Below are positions 1-6,653 of a stretch of DNA of 8,217 bases, one piece after another. A program made the translations under genes and the position numbers. The notes beneath the pieces are model-generated. The model searched no databases and was not told where the DNA came from. It was given only the letters and a program-made list of their open reading frames with translations. Origin of the DNA: JBBIVP01 sp037439705 [NCBI: bacterium] (GTDB taxonomy: Bacteria; JBBIVP01); NCBI GenBank assembly GCA_037439705.1, contig JBBIVP010000094.1, positions 1 through 8,217 on the forward strand. The letters run 5' to 3'. The stretch's first letter is position 1, and each line of letters starts with the position of its first letter.

Positions 1-638
1 AGGTATGTAATTGCCTTCCCCTCACTGTTTGTTGATGAGGTAATCGTGTCAAGGTATTCTCCTCCTTCAGGTCCATAGAGTTCAAAAGTTACCTGAATTC
101 CTTCAACAGGCTGTCCCGCTGTATCCATCACCTCAAAGGTTACCTCTGAAGATGTTGTTCCACCGCTTCCCTGAATCTGGATAACAGTTGGTTCTGCGGA
201 AATAAAAACTATGCTTGAAAGTTGCGGAGGAAGAACTGTAATTGTTGCAGTTTGCGTCACATCTCCAGCCTTTGCAGTTATTGTAACATCCCCAGGGACA
301 TCTCCTGATGTATATGTAGCAGTTGCTACGCCGTTTTGATTTGTTGTTGCCTGAGATGGAGACACTGTTCCCTGAGAAGCAGTAAATTCAACAACAGTTC
401 CCACAGATACAGGACCTCCGTTAACTCCAACAACTGTCGCTGAGATGTTCGCAGTTCCTCCGTGAAGGGATACCTCTGTTGGTGAGACCTCAAGGGTTAT
501 GCTTTGAGGATAATTTTCTGTTCCACCACCTCCACCACCTCCTCCACCGCCACCTCCACCTCCTCCTGATGGTTTGCATCCATACATTAAAACACCTATC
601 ACTGCTCCTATTCCTACCCATTTTTTCACCTTCTTCAT
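1..638 (-). CDS. Ig-like (Big_1-type) repeat surface lipoprotein, C-terminus cut by window edge
   Basis: The 212 complete codons visible begin at ATG 638-636. An AAGGAGG ribosome binding site lies at 651-645, six bases upstream, and fixes this start. The N-terminus reads MKKVKKWVGIGAVIGVLMYG followed by Cys21: a basic n-region, a short hydrophobic core and a lipobox-like MYGC, so lipoprotein processing at Cys21 is likely although the box is not ideal. Lys22 at +2 would fit outer-membrane sorting if E. coli rules apply (inference). Residues 25-39 are fifteen glycines, a flexible tether. Residues 45-135 form one Ig-like unit with the N-x-N-G-V-A-T-A-T-Y signature (100-109) typical of invasin/Big_1 domains. 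Residues 139-212 begin a second unit with the matching TNSEGKAITY (203-212). It is probably an adhesin or structural envelope protein; ligand and total length cannot be seen. It is transcribed away from the rest of the window. Confidence 0.85.
   Translation of the reverse strand, partial: MKKVKKWVGIGAVIGVLMYGCKPSGGGGGGGGGGGGGGGTENYPQSITLEVSPTEVSLHGGTANISATVVGVNGGPVSVGTVVEFTASQGTVSPSQATTNQNGVATATYTSGDVPGDVTITAKAGDVTQTATITVLPPQLSSIVFISAEPTVIQIQGSGGTTSSEVTFEVMDTAGQPVEGIQVTFELYGPEGGEYLDTITSSTNSEGKAITY
522..566 (-). repeat. 45-base poly-glycine codon tract
   Basis: Fifteen consecutive GGN codons (GGA, GGT and one GGC) encode Gly25-Gly39, just after the presumed lipidated Cys21. On the plus strand this reads as a (CCN)n tract. 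The mixed third positions suggest selection for glycine rather than recent slippage of one triplet. The run is nevertheless low-complexity and could vary in length between relatives. It likely serves as a spacer lifting the Ig-like domains from the membrane. Confidence 0.9.
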
Positions 639-664
639 GTTTCACCTCCTTAAAAAGTTGTTTT

Positions 665-693
665 ATTATTTCACATTTTCTAAAAAATTTCAA
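665..693 (-). promoter_or_regulatory. Probable sigma-70-type promoter of the lipoprotein gene
   Basis: Read on the minus strand, TTGAAA (693-688) is followed by a 17-base spacer and AATAAT (670-665). The spacer ends in TGA, giving a TGn extended -10. The expected start near position 658 leaves a leader of about 20 bases holding the AAGGAGG site. Hexamer matches, spacing and extended -10 agree, but the region is AT-rich and chance matches are possible. Confidence 0.6.
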
Positions 694-752
694 GTATTTT
701 CTTCTTTTCTCTTCCTATCATTTTACAGAATTCTTTATTTTTTGATTTTTTT

Positions 753-761
753 TGATATTAT
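753..761 (+). promoter_or_regulatory. Extended -10 element, possible leaderless start for the synthetase gene
   Basis: TGA followed by TATTAT (756-761) matches an extended -10 with five of six consensus bases. The expected transcription start is about 767-771, at or within a few bases of the ATG at 771. No convincing -35 hexamer sits at the usual spacing, and TTTACA at 722-727 is too far upstream. The 16 bases before the ATG contain no G, so there is no Shine-Dalgarno site. The two observations agree with a leaderless mRNA but do not prove it. Confidence 0.4.
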
Positions 762-770
762 TTATTTCCA

Positions 771-3029
771 ATGGAAAAAGAGAAAATAAAAAAACTCTTT
801 GACCCAGAATCAGTCGCTATAATCGGAGCATCAAACATACCAGGAAAATGGGGATTTGGTATAACCTTCAACATAGTAACTGGAGGATACAAGGGAAGGA
901 TATATCCTGTGAATCCATCTGAAAAAAATGTGCTCGGTTTCAGGACATTTTCTTCAATAGAAGAACTGCCTTATGGAATTGACCTCGCTATCATAACAAT
1001 ACCGTCTGAAAGGGCAATAAATGCGGTCAGGGATTGTGGTAAAAAGGGAATAAAATGGGTTGTTGTTGTATCTTCTGATTTTGCTGAATCAGGAGAAGAA
1101 GGAAGAAAGAGGCAGGAAAAACTTGTAGAGGTTGCAGGGGAGTATGATGTAAAGCTCATAGGTCCAAATACCATGGGAATATACTCAGCCACATCTTCAC
1201 TTCATGCTCTTGGTTCTCCGTTTCAGACAAAAAAGGGGAAAATAGCCCTGGTTTCACAGAGCGGAAATATAGGGGTTCAGATAATGGGGCTCGGAGAAAG
1301 GATTGGACTGGGTTTTTCAAGGTTTTTTGGAAGCGGAAACGAAGCGGTTCTTTATATTCATCATTATGTTGATATGCTTGTTGAGGATGACGAAACAGAG
1401 ATAATTTCCCTTTATGTGGAGGGAATAAGGGAAGGAAGAAAGTTCTATGAAGCGATTAGAAGAGCAATAAAGAAAAAACCTGTGATTATTCTCAAATCTG
1501 CAACCACTTCTCATGGGGCAAGGGCAGCCCTGTCGCATACAGGAGCGATGGCTACGGACGTCCTTGTTACAAAGGAGATTATAAAAGAAAGCGGAGCAAT
1601 TGAGGTTCAAACAACAGAGGAGATGATTGAGATTCTTTCTGGATTTTCTCTACTTCCTGTTCCAAGGAGTAAGAATGTATGCATAATATCCATGGGAGGA
1701 GGATGGGCAGTAGTAGCAGCTGAAGCCTGCGATAGGGAAGGGTTGAATCTTCCACCCCTTCCGGAGAAAGCAAAAACTGAATTGGATGAGATGCTTCCTC
1801 CTTTCTGGAGCAAAGGGAATCCGGTAGACCTTGTAGGAACATTGAGAAGGGAAGTGCAATTCGGTGTCCTTTCTTACCTTTCAGAATTTGATGAGTTTGA
1901 TGCATTCATAATCATGGGTTATCTCACAGAAAGGTTCTTTTCTGGTTTTGAGGTTTATAAGAGGATATTCGGGAGGCTCTATAATTTCTTCAAAAACTAC
2001 ACGAAATCAGCGGTAAGGCTTCCACTTCTGTTTGTGAGGGGAGCGAGAAAGGGAAGAAAGGAAATAAAAGAAAGGGGAAAGAAGGTTTCCCTTTTTGATA
2101 CCAGGGAAGCAAGGCTATGGAGGGATGAATATGCTATTGATATGATGAAAAAGATAATGAATGAAAAGGGAAAACCAGTGATAGCGGTGAGCGGAAGTAA
2201 TGAGGCTTCCCAGGAACTTCAAAGGAAATTCTCTGTACTCGTTGCTTCCTCTCCTGAAAAGGCAGCCTTTATTCTATCAAAATTAGCAAAATACGGAGAG
2301 AGGGCGAAAATTTTGAAGAACCTTACATATCCAGAGATTGAACTCAATGAAAAGAAGTTGAGAGGATTTCTTGAGGGAAAGAAAACCCTTGATGAGTATG
2401 AAACCAGGGAGTTCTTGAGACAGGCAGGGCTTTCAGTGGTTGAAGAAAGGATTGTTCAGACGGAAGAAGAAGCTTTAAGGGTGGTAAAGGAAATTGGTTA
2501 TCCAGTTGTTATGAAGGTCATTTCTCCTGATATTCTTCATAAAACAGAACTTGGCGCTGTAAAAACAGGGATAGAAAATGGGGATGGGGTTATAAGGGCT
2601 TTTAGAGAGATTGTGGATGCTGTAAAGAAGAAAGCACCTGAAGCCTTTATAAAAGGGATAACCGTTCAAAAGATGGTAAGGGATGGTATTGAACTTATTG
2701 CAGGTTTTACCGAAGATAGAGTATTCGGAAAAATTCTACTTTTTGGAAGCGGTGGTATAGCCACAGAACTTTTTAAAGATGTTGCTATAAGGGTTCCACC
2801 TTTGAGTGTAGAGGAAATAGGAGATATGAGCAACCAACCCAAAATTTCAAGGTTCTGGAAGGATGGATTCAGGGGAAAGAGGTTTAATTCCGGAGAGGTG
2901 GAAAGGGTTATAACTGTGCTTTCTCAAATAGCGATGAAATTTCCCGAGATAAAAGAGATGGAGATAAATCCATTAATCCTCAATTCTGATGGAGCATTCG
3001 TTGTGGATGCCCTCTGCATCCTAAGGTAA
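771..3029 (+). CDS. ADP-forming acyl-CoA (acetate--CoA) synthetase, fused alpha-beta
   Basis: This cytoplasmic enzyme of the NDP-forming acyl-CoA synthetase family converts acyl-CoA, ADP and phosphate to acid, CoA and ATP; which acyl-CoA is used cannot be told. It has 752 residues. The N-terminal CoA-binding Rossmann domain (about 8-135) opens with LFDPESVAIIGAS. Succinyl-CoA-ligase-like domains follow, with SQSGNIG (162-168), Glu217 in YVEG, and His256 in SHTGA. Glu217 and His256 are the expected phospho-His catalytic pair of the alpha part. The C-terminal ATP-grasp beta part (about 537-752) has His590 in SPDILHKTE, the second phospho-His site, then FGSGGIATELFKDVA (658-672) and EINPL (731-735). 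The alpha part looks roughly 50 residues longer than usual around 385-470. M771 is the only possible start: an in-frame stop lies at 753-755 with no ATG, GTG or TTG between. No ribosome binding site is visible. It is divergent from the lipoprotein gene and 80 bases upstream of nuoA. Confidence 0.92.
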   Translation: MEKEKIKKLFDPESVAIIGASNIPGKWGFGITFNIVTGGYKGRIYPVNPSEKNVLGFRTFSSIEELPYGIDLAIITIPSERAINAVRDCGKKGIKWVVVVSSDFAESGEEGRKRQEKLVEVAGEYDVKLIGPNTMGIYSATSSLHALGSPFQTKKGKIALVSQSGNIGVQIMGLGERIGLGFSRFFGSGNEAVLYIHHYVDMLVEDDETEIISLYVEGIREGRKFYEAIRRAIKKKPVIILKSATTSHGARAALSHTGAMATDVLVTKEIIKESGAIEVQTTEEMIEILSGFSLLPVPRSKNVCIISMGGGWAVVAAEACDREGLNLPPLPEKAKTELDEMLPPFWSKGNPVDLVGTLRREVQFGVLSYLSEFDEFDAFIIMGYLTERFFSGFEVYKRIFGRLYNFFKNYTKSAVRLPLLFVRGARKGRKEIKERGKKVSLFDTREARLWRDEYAIDMMKKIMNEKGKPVIAVSGSNEASQELQRKFSVLVASSPEKAAFILSKLAKYGERAKILKNLTYPEIELNEKKLRGFLEGKKTLDEYETREFLRQAGLSVVEERIVQTEEEALRVVKEIGYPVVMKVISPDILHKTELGAVKTGIENGDGVIRAFREIVDAVKKKAPEAFIKGITVQKMVRDGIELIAGFTEDRVFGKILLFGSGGIATELFKDVAIRVPPLSVEEIGDMSNQPKISRFWKDGFRGKRFNSGEVERVITVLSQIAMKFPEIKEMEINPLILNSDGAFVVDALCILR

Positions 3030-3059
3030 AAATTTAACCTCAGTTAGTTTTCGTTTTTT
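3021..3059 (+). terminator. Weak candidate intrinsic terminator after the synthetase gene
   Basis: CTAAGGT (3021-3027) can pair with ACCTCAG (3037-3043) with one A-C mismatch, and the inner AAA/TTT can extend the stem past a bulged A. A T-rich stretch follows (3044-3059), including six Ts at 3054-3059. The left arm overlaps the stop codon, and the stem is short and imperfect. It may only attenuate, allowing some readthrough into nuoA. Confidence 0.3.
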
Positions 3060-3060
3060 A

Positions 3061-3088
3061 TTGAATTAAAAATTCAGTGTAATTAAAT
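3061..3088 (+). promoter_or_regulatory. Weak candidate promoter for the nuo operon
   Basis: TTGAAT (3061-3066) and TTAAAT (3083-3088) are separated by 16 bases. They match the consensus hexamers at about five and four positions. A start near 3095 would leave a leader of about 15 bases just covering the nuoA ribosome binding site. A short palindrome, TGAATT-AAA-AATTCA (3062-3076), overlaps the -35 and spacer and could be an operator or chance in AT-rich DNA. The gap of only 80 bases also allows readthrough from the synthetase gene. Confidence 0.35.
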
Positions 3089-3098
3089 AGGTTTTCAA

Positions 3099-3105
3099 GA
3101 GGTGG
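3099..3105 (+). promoter_or_regulatory. Ribosome binding site deciding the TTG start of nuoA
   Basis: GAGGTGG lies just upstream of TTG 3110-3112, with GAGG seven bases from the start. No ATG or GTG occurs in frame between the upstream stop at 3080-3082 and this TTG. The next in-frame Met is residue 109, past the conserved core. The site therefore supports TTG as the true initiation codon. Confidence 0.7.
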
Positions 3106-3109
3106 AGAT

Positions 3110-3493
3110 TTGGAAAAGGGATTTGCAATTGGTGGTATTTTTCTCATAATTGCAGTTGGATTTGTATTCATATCTCTCATTCTTTCAAGGCTTCTTCAAC
3201 GGAGAAGGTATACGCCTGAAAAATTCATTCCATACGAATGCGGAGAGAATCCAATAGGAAGTGCATGGATTCAGTATAACTTCCGTTATTACATTTATGC
3301 CTTATTATTCCTAATTTTTGATGTTGAGGTGATTCTTCTTTATCCTGTTTCCATTGTTTTTAAAAAATTGAAATGGCTCGCCTTCTTTGAGATATGGTTA
3401 TTCATCCTTATTCTGTTCCTTCCATACATTTATATGTGGCGCAAGGGAGACCTTGAGTGGTTTATAAAGAGGGTGAGAAATGGGAATAATTGA
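3110..3493 (+). CDS. nuoA: Complex I membrane subunit NuoA (ND3 homologue)
   Basis: NuoA is a small membrane subunit lining the quinone chamber at the junction of the peripheral and membrane arms. The 127 residues are a normal length. Three membrane helices are visible at about 7-28, 60-80 and 88-109. The loop after the first helix carries the family motif YECG (42-45, Cys44), followed by [15 protein letters not shown]. The second helix has the conserved acidic pair in FDVE (Asp71, Glu73), equivalent to essential acidic residues in E. coli NuoA. Translation starts at TTG with a good ribosome binding site. The 3' end overlaps nuoB by 14 bases, so translation of the two is probably coupled. This is the first gene of the visible nuo cluster. 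The identification is secure. Confidence 0.97.
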   Translation: MEKGFAIGGIFLIIAVGFVFISLILSRLLQRRRYTPEKFIPYECGENPIGSAWIQYNFRYYIYALLFLIFDVEVILLYPVSIVFKKLKWLAFFEIWLFILILFLPYIYMWRKGDLEWFIKRVRNGNN

Positions 3494-3962
3494 TAGAAAA
3501 CTTCCTGATAACAAACTCTTTGAGGGTCTTGACCTTGTAGTTAACTGGTCAAGGAAATCTTCCCTCTGGTGGCTCACATTTGCAACCGCTTGCTGTGGAA
3601 TAGAACTCATGCAGACAGGAGCCTCAAGGTTTGACCTTGACAGATTTGGTTCTGTTTTCAGAGCCTCTCCCAGGCAGGCAGACCTGATAATAGTTGCAGG
3701 AACAATAACCCTAAAGATGGCGGAAAGATTGAAAAGATTGTACGAACAGATTCCTGAACCAAAATATGTGATTGCTATGGGAAGTTGTGCCAATACTGGT
3801 GGGCCCTTCATCAAGGACAGTTATTCGGTTTTAAGAGGTGTTGATAGAATTATTCCTGTTGATGTTTATGTCCCAGGATGTCCTCCAAGACCTGAAGCCC
3901 TTATTGAGGGAATAATGAAACTTCAGGAAAAGATAATGAAGGAAAAGGTTTTCAGGAAATGA
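3480..3962 (+). CDS. nuoB: Complex I N2-cluster subunit NuoB (PSST homologue)
   Basis: NuoB carries the terminal 4Fe-4S cluster N2, which hands electrons to quinone at the interface with NuoD. The 160 residues contain all four expected ligands: adjacent Cys38-Cys39 in TACCGIE, Cys103 in MGSCANTGG, and Cys134 in [18 protein letters not shown] and [10 protein letters not shown] are also characteristic. The length is close to other short NuoB proteins without extra termini. The ATG at 3480 follows a purine-rich stretch at 3469-3478 and lies inside the end of nuoA. The stop overlaps the nuoC start in ATGA. All 12 arginine codons are AGA or AGG. Confidence 0.98.
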   Translation: MGIIDRKLPDNKLFEGLDLVVNWSRKSSLWWLTFATACCGIELMQTGASRFDLDRFGSVFRASPRQADLIIVAGTITLKMAERLKRLYEQIPEPKYVIAMGSCANTGGPFIKDSYSVLRGVDRIIPVDVYVPGCPPRPEALIEGIMKLQEKIMKEKVFRK

Positions 3963-4435
3963 CGGGTGAGGAGATATACAGAATTCTCAAAGAGAAATTC
4001 GGGGAAAAAATTGGTGAATTGAAGGATGGACCACAGCCATCCATAGAAATAAAACCCGAAATTGTTAAAGAGGTGGCAAAATTTTTAAAGGAAGACGAAA
4101 AACTTCTTTTTGACCACCTTGTGTTTGTAACTGCAACTGATGAAAAAACAGCAATGAAGGTTCTGTGGTGTCTTTTTTCATATACCTATAAACATTATTT
4201 AATTATTAAAACCGAGGTTTCAAGGGAGGCTCCTGAGGTTGATAGCGTATGTGATATATGGGCAACTGCTGAATGGCATGAAAGGGAGACATACGACTTT
4301 TTTGGGATAATTTTCAGGGGTCATCCGGATTTGAGGAGAATTCTTCTTCCGGACGACTGGGAGGGATATCCATTGAGAAAGGATTACATTCCTCCTGACT
4401 TCTATCACGGGATAGATAACAGGTATAAGAGATGA
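3959..4435 (+). CDS. nuoC: Complex I 30-kDa subunit NuoC
   Basis: NuoC is a peripheral-arm scaffold subunit without cofactors that packs against NuoD and NuoB. The 158 residues make a stand-alone NuoC, not the NuoCD fusion of E. coli. The family signature runs from 105 to 143: [14 protein letters not shown], then [20 protein letters not shown] and KDY. The C-terminus ends about 15 residues later, so the protein is at the short end for the family, lacking extensions rather than core. Its ATG overlaps the nuoB stop by four bases, and its stop overlaps the nuoD start in the same way, which suggests translational coupling. Confidence 0.95.
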   Translation: MTGEEIYRILKEKFGEKIGELKDGPQPSIEIKPEIVKEVAKFLKEDEKLLFDHLVFVTATDEKTAMKVLWCLFSYTYKHYLIIKTEVSREAPEVDSVCDIWATAEWHERETYDFFGIIFRGHPDLRRILLPDDWEGYPLRKDYIPPDFYHGIDNRYKR

Positions 4436-5544
4436 TAAGGTCTCAGGAAATGTTAATAAATATGGGTCCTCAGCATCCTTCAACCCATGGTGTGTTGAGG
4501 CTTATTCTCAAGACTGATGGAGAATTTGTTTATGATGTTGAGCCATGTATTGGATACCTTCACAGGAGCCTGGAAAAAATAGCAGAAAATTTTAACTATC
4601 CACAATTTATTCCAATAACTGACAGGCTTGATTATCTTGCTTCCATAAATTGCAATTTTGCATACTGTCATACTGTTGAAAGGCTTATGGGGATTGAGGT
4701 TCCATTGAGGGCTCAATACATAAGGGTTATTGCTTGCGAACTGAACAGGATTGCTTCCCATCTCATAATGTTTGGGACAATGGGAATGGATACAGGCGCT
4801 TTCACTCCATTTCTTTATGCCATAAGGGAAAGAGAAAGAACAAATGACCTTCTTGAAGAACTGACGGGTGCAAGGCTTACATACAATTACATAAGAATAG
4901 GCGGTGTCGCCCATGACCTTCCCGATGGATGGAAAGAGAAGTGCATTGAATTCATAAATTATTTCAGACCGAAGATAAAGGAATACAACGATTTGCTCAC
5001 TTACAATGCTATATTCATGAAGAGGCTCGGCGGAGTTGGTGTTCTTACTAAAGAAGACGCAATAAATTATGGAATAACGGGGCCGAATCTCAGGGCAACG
5101 GGTTTTAAATGGGATTTAAGAAAAGATATGCCTTACTCTTCTTATGATAAGTTTGAGTTTGAGGTCCCGGTGGGAACAGGCGAGGGCGGAAAGCTGGGAG
5201 ATGCCTTTGACAGGTATATGTTGAGGATTAAAGAGATGATGGAAAGTTCAAAGCTCATTGAACAGGCTTTACTTTCACTTCCTGACGGAGAGATTATGGC
5301 GAAACTATCGCGGGTTCTGAAGGTTAAAGAAGGAGAGGTTTATTTTGGTGCAGAAAATCCGAGGGGAGAGCTCGGATTTTACATAAAGAGTAATGGTGGA
5401 ACAAAGCCTGAAAGGGTAAAGATAAGGGGTGCTTCTTTCTCACACATTCATGCTTTCAAAAAGGTCCTTCAGGGAGTTCTTATTCAGGACCTTGTAGCAA
5501 TCGTTGGAAGTTTTGATATCATATTGCCGGAGTCAGACAGGTAA
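4432..5544 (+). CDS. nuoD: Complex I 49-kDa subunit NuoD
   Basis: NuoD forms the quinone-binding pocket with NuoB. The 370 residues include the N-terminal loop GPQHPSTHG with His19, and TDRLDYLAS with Tyr68. Their spacing of 49 matches the His/Tyr pair that contacts the quinone headgroup in Thermus and mammalian complex I. Further family motifs are [10 protein letters not shown] (40-49), RIASHL, and PRGELGFY near the C-terminus; the protein ends in SDR as expected. The cysteine pairs that bind Ni-Fe in the related hydrogenase large subunits are absent, so this is a quinone reductase subunit. The chosen ATG overlaps nuoC by four bases. Met7 (4450) is a possible alternative, and the ribosome binding site does not decide between them. 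Confidence 0.97.
   Translation: MIRSQEMLINMGPQHPSTHGVLRLILKTDGEFVYDVEPCIGYLHRSLEKIAENFNYPQFIPITDRLDYLASINCNFAYCHTVERLMGIEVPLRAQYIRVIACELNRIASHLIMFGTMGMDTGAFTPFLYAIRERERTNDLLEELTGARLTYNYIRIGGVAHDLPDGWKEKCIEFINYFRPKIKEYNDLLTYNAIFMKRLGGVGVLTKEDAINYGITGPNLRATGFKWDLRKDMPYSSYDKFEFEVPVGTGEGGKLGDAFDRYMLRIKEMMESSKLIEQALLSLPDGEIMAKLSRVLKVKEGEVYFGAENPRGELGFYIKSNGGTKPERVKIRGASFSHIHAFKKVLQGVLIQDLVAIVGSFDIILPESDR
5354..5380. repeat. Perfect 10-bp inverted repeat with 7-base loop inside nuoD
   Basis: AAAATCCGAG (5354-5363) and CTCGGATTTT (5371-5380) are exact reverse complements around GGGAGAG. The structure ends in four Ts on the plus strand and likewise on the minus strand, resembling an intrinsic terminator with a short T-run. 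It lies in the conserved ENPRGELGF coding stretch, so part of the sequence is forced by protein conservation. No function is shown. Confidence 0.6.
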
Positions 5545-6653
5545 TGGAAAGACTTATTGTAAAACTTTCTGTCAAGCTTGGTTTCGGTTCTCCTCCTGAT
5601 TGGGCTATTCTTCTTATCATAGGACTGATTGCAGGGATTATTCTTCTCGTTTTTATCCTGCTTTATGAGGGACTCGCAACATATATAGAAAGAAAGGTTG
5701 CTGGAGATATTCAAGTTAGATACGGACCGAACAGGGTGGGACCATACGGAATCCTTCAATTTGTAGCAGATGGGTTAAAACTCTTTTTTAAAGAAGATAT
5801 AATCCACTCTCAGGCAGACAGGCTTCTTTTCAGACTTGCTCCCTACATAGTCTTTACAGGTTCTTTTGTCGGTCTTGCTGCAATTCCATTTTCTGTTGAA
5901 TGGTATGCAGCAAAATTGAATGTAGGCGTTTTGTTCATAGTTGCAACTACTTCCCTTGTTGTTGCAGGGCTTGCGATGGCGGGGTGGGCACAGGCTAATA
6001 AGTGGGGACTTCTCGGGGGGATGAGGTCTGTTGCTCAGATTGTAAGCTATGAAGTTACAGTGGGAATTGCTTTACTTGTTCCAATTATTCACATAGGTAG
6101 CCTTGACCTCCAGCAGGCAGTCCTTTATCAGAAAAAAGGGTGGGGAATACTCGGCTGGAATATCTTTCATGACCCGTTCACATTCATTGCTTTTTTCATA
6201 TATTTTATCGCAGCACTTGCAGAATGTAATAGGACGCCTTTTGACCTTCCTGAGGGTGAATCCGAGCTTGTTGCTGGATACTTTACAGAATATACCGGGT
6301 TCAGGTTCGCTTTCTTCTTTATGGCAGAATACGGAGATATGTTTGTGGTGAGTGCACTTGCCAGCTGTCTGTTTCTCGGAGGATGGCACATTCCTTTCAT
6401 AGAAGAGTTGATAAAAATTCCTGTTTTAAAGAACATTCTTGGCTCTATTGTGTTAATTGCAAAAGTTGTGGTTCTAATTCTGATAATGATGTGGTTTAGG
6501 TGGACATATCCAAGGTTGAGGATTGACCAGCTTATGGCGCTTAACTGGAAGAGGCTCATCCCGATAGGGCTTCTCATGCTTCTTTGTGCTTCTTTGTGGG
6601 ATCTCGTTTTTAATGGAAAGCGAATTTTTGAACTCCTGGGAATTATAAAATGA
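5544..6653 (+). CDS. nuoH: Complex I membrane subunit NuoH (ND1 homologue)
   Basis: NuoH anchors the peripheral arm to the membrane and forms the entrance and back of the quinone tunnel. The 369 residues carry about eight or more membrane helices. The first helix (about 21-42) leads into YIERKVAGDIQVRYGPNRVG (47-66), followed by DGLKLFFKED (77-86). The large acidic loop NRTPFDLPEGESELVAGY lies at 229-246, then TEYTGFRFAFFFMAEY (248-263). These are the most conserved stretches of the family. It is somewhat longer than the roughly 325-residue E. coli protein. It starts at an ATG sharing one base with the nuoD stop (TAATG), with GGAG at 5529-5532 as a distant ribosome binding site. nuoE, F and G, which sit between nuoD and nuoH in the classical order, are missing here. 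Confidence 0.97.
   Translation: MERLIVKLSVKLGFGSPPDWAILLIIGLIAGIILLVFILLYEGLATYIERKVAGDIQVRYGPNRVGPYGILQFVADGLKLFFKEDIIHSQADRLLFRLAPYIVFTGSFVGLAAIPFSVEWYAAKLNVGVLFIVATTSLVVAGLAMAGWAQANKWGLLGGMRSVAQIVSYEVTVGIALLVPIIHIGSLDLQQAVLYQKKGWGILGWNIFHDPFTFIAFFIYFIAALAECNRTPFDLPEGESELVAGYFTEYTGFRFAFFFMAEYGDMFVVSALASCLFLGGWHIPFIEELIKIPVLKNILGSIVLIAKVVVLILIMMWFRWTYPRLRIDQLMALNWKRLIPIGLLMLLCASLWDLVFNGKRIFELLGIIK

Noticed and set aside
490-693. Minus-strand frame whose product is rich in Arg and Trp (RRRWRWRWRRWW), resembling an antimicrobial peptide.
   Set aside because: It is an out-of-frame reading of the poly-glycine tract of the lipoprotein gene, which has the real signal peptide, ribosome binding site and domain pattern.
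639-770. Riboswitch or structured RNA in the divergent intergenic region.
   Set aside because: The region is short, almost pure AT on one strand, has no GC-rich stems, and the inferred leaders are about 20 bases or none.
479-789. Plus-strand His-, Leu- and Phe-rich open frames across the lipoprotein start and the intergenic region.
   Set aside because: They are antisense to the lipoprotein gene or fall in T-rich promoter DNA, with low-complexity translation and no family pattern.
3398-3814. Minus-strand open frame of 138 codons opposite nuoA/nuoB.
   Set aside because: It is antisense to two conserved overlapping genes, its translation shows no domain, and no promoter or ribosome binding site supports it.
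3480-5544. Possibility that the NuoB/NuoD-like genes belong to a membrane-bound group 4 [NiFe] hydrogenase.
   Set aside because: The NuoD protein lacks both Cys-x-x-Cys Ni-Fe motifs and keeps the quinone-site His19 and Tyr68; NuoA and NuoK are also present, as in complex I.
6167-6577. Minus-strand open frame of 136 codons opposite nuoH.
   Set aside because: It is a shadow of a strongly conserved membrane protein gene with no independent coding evidence.
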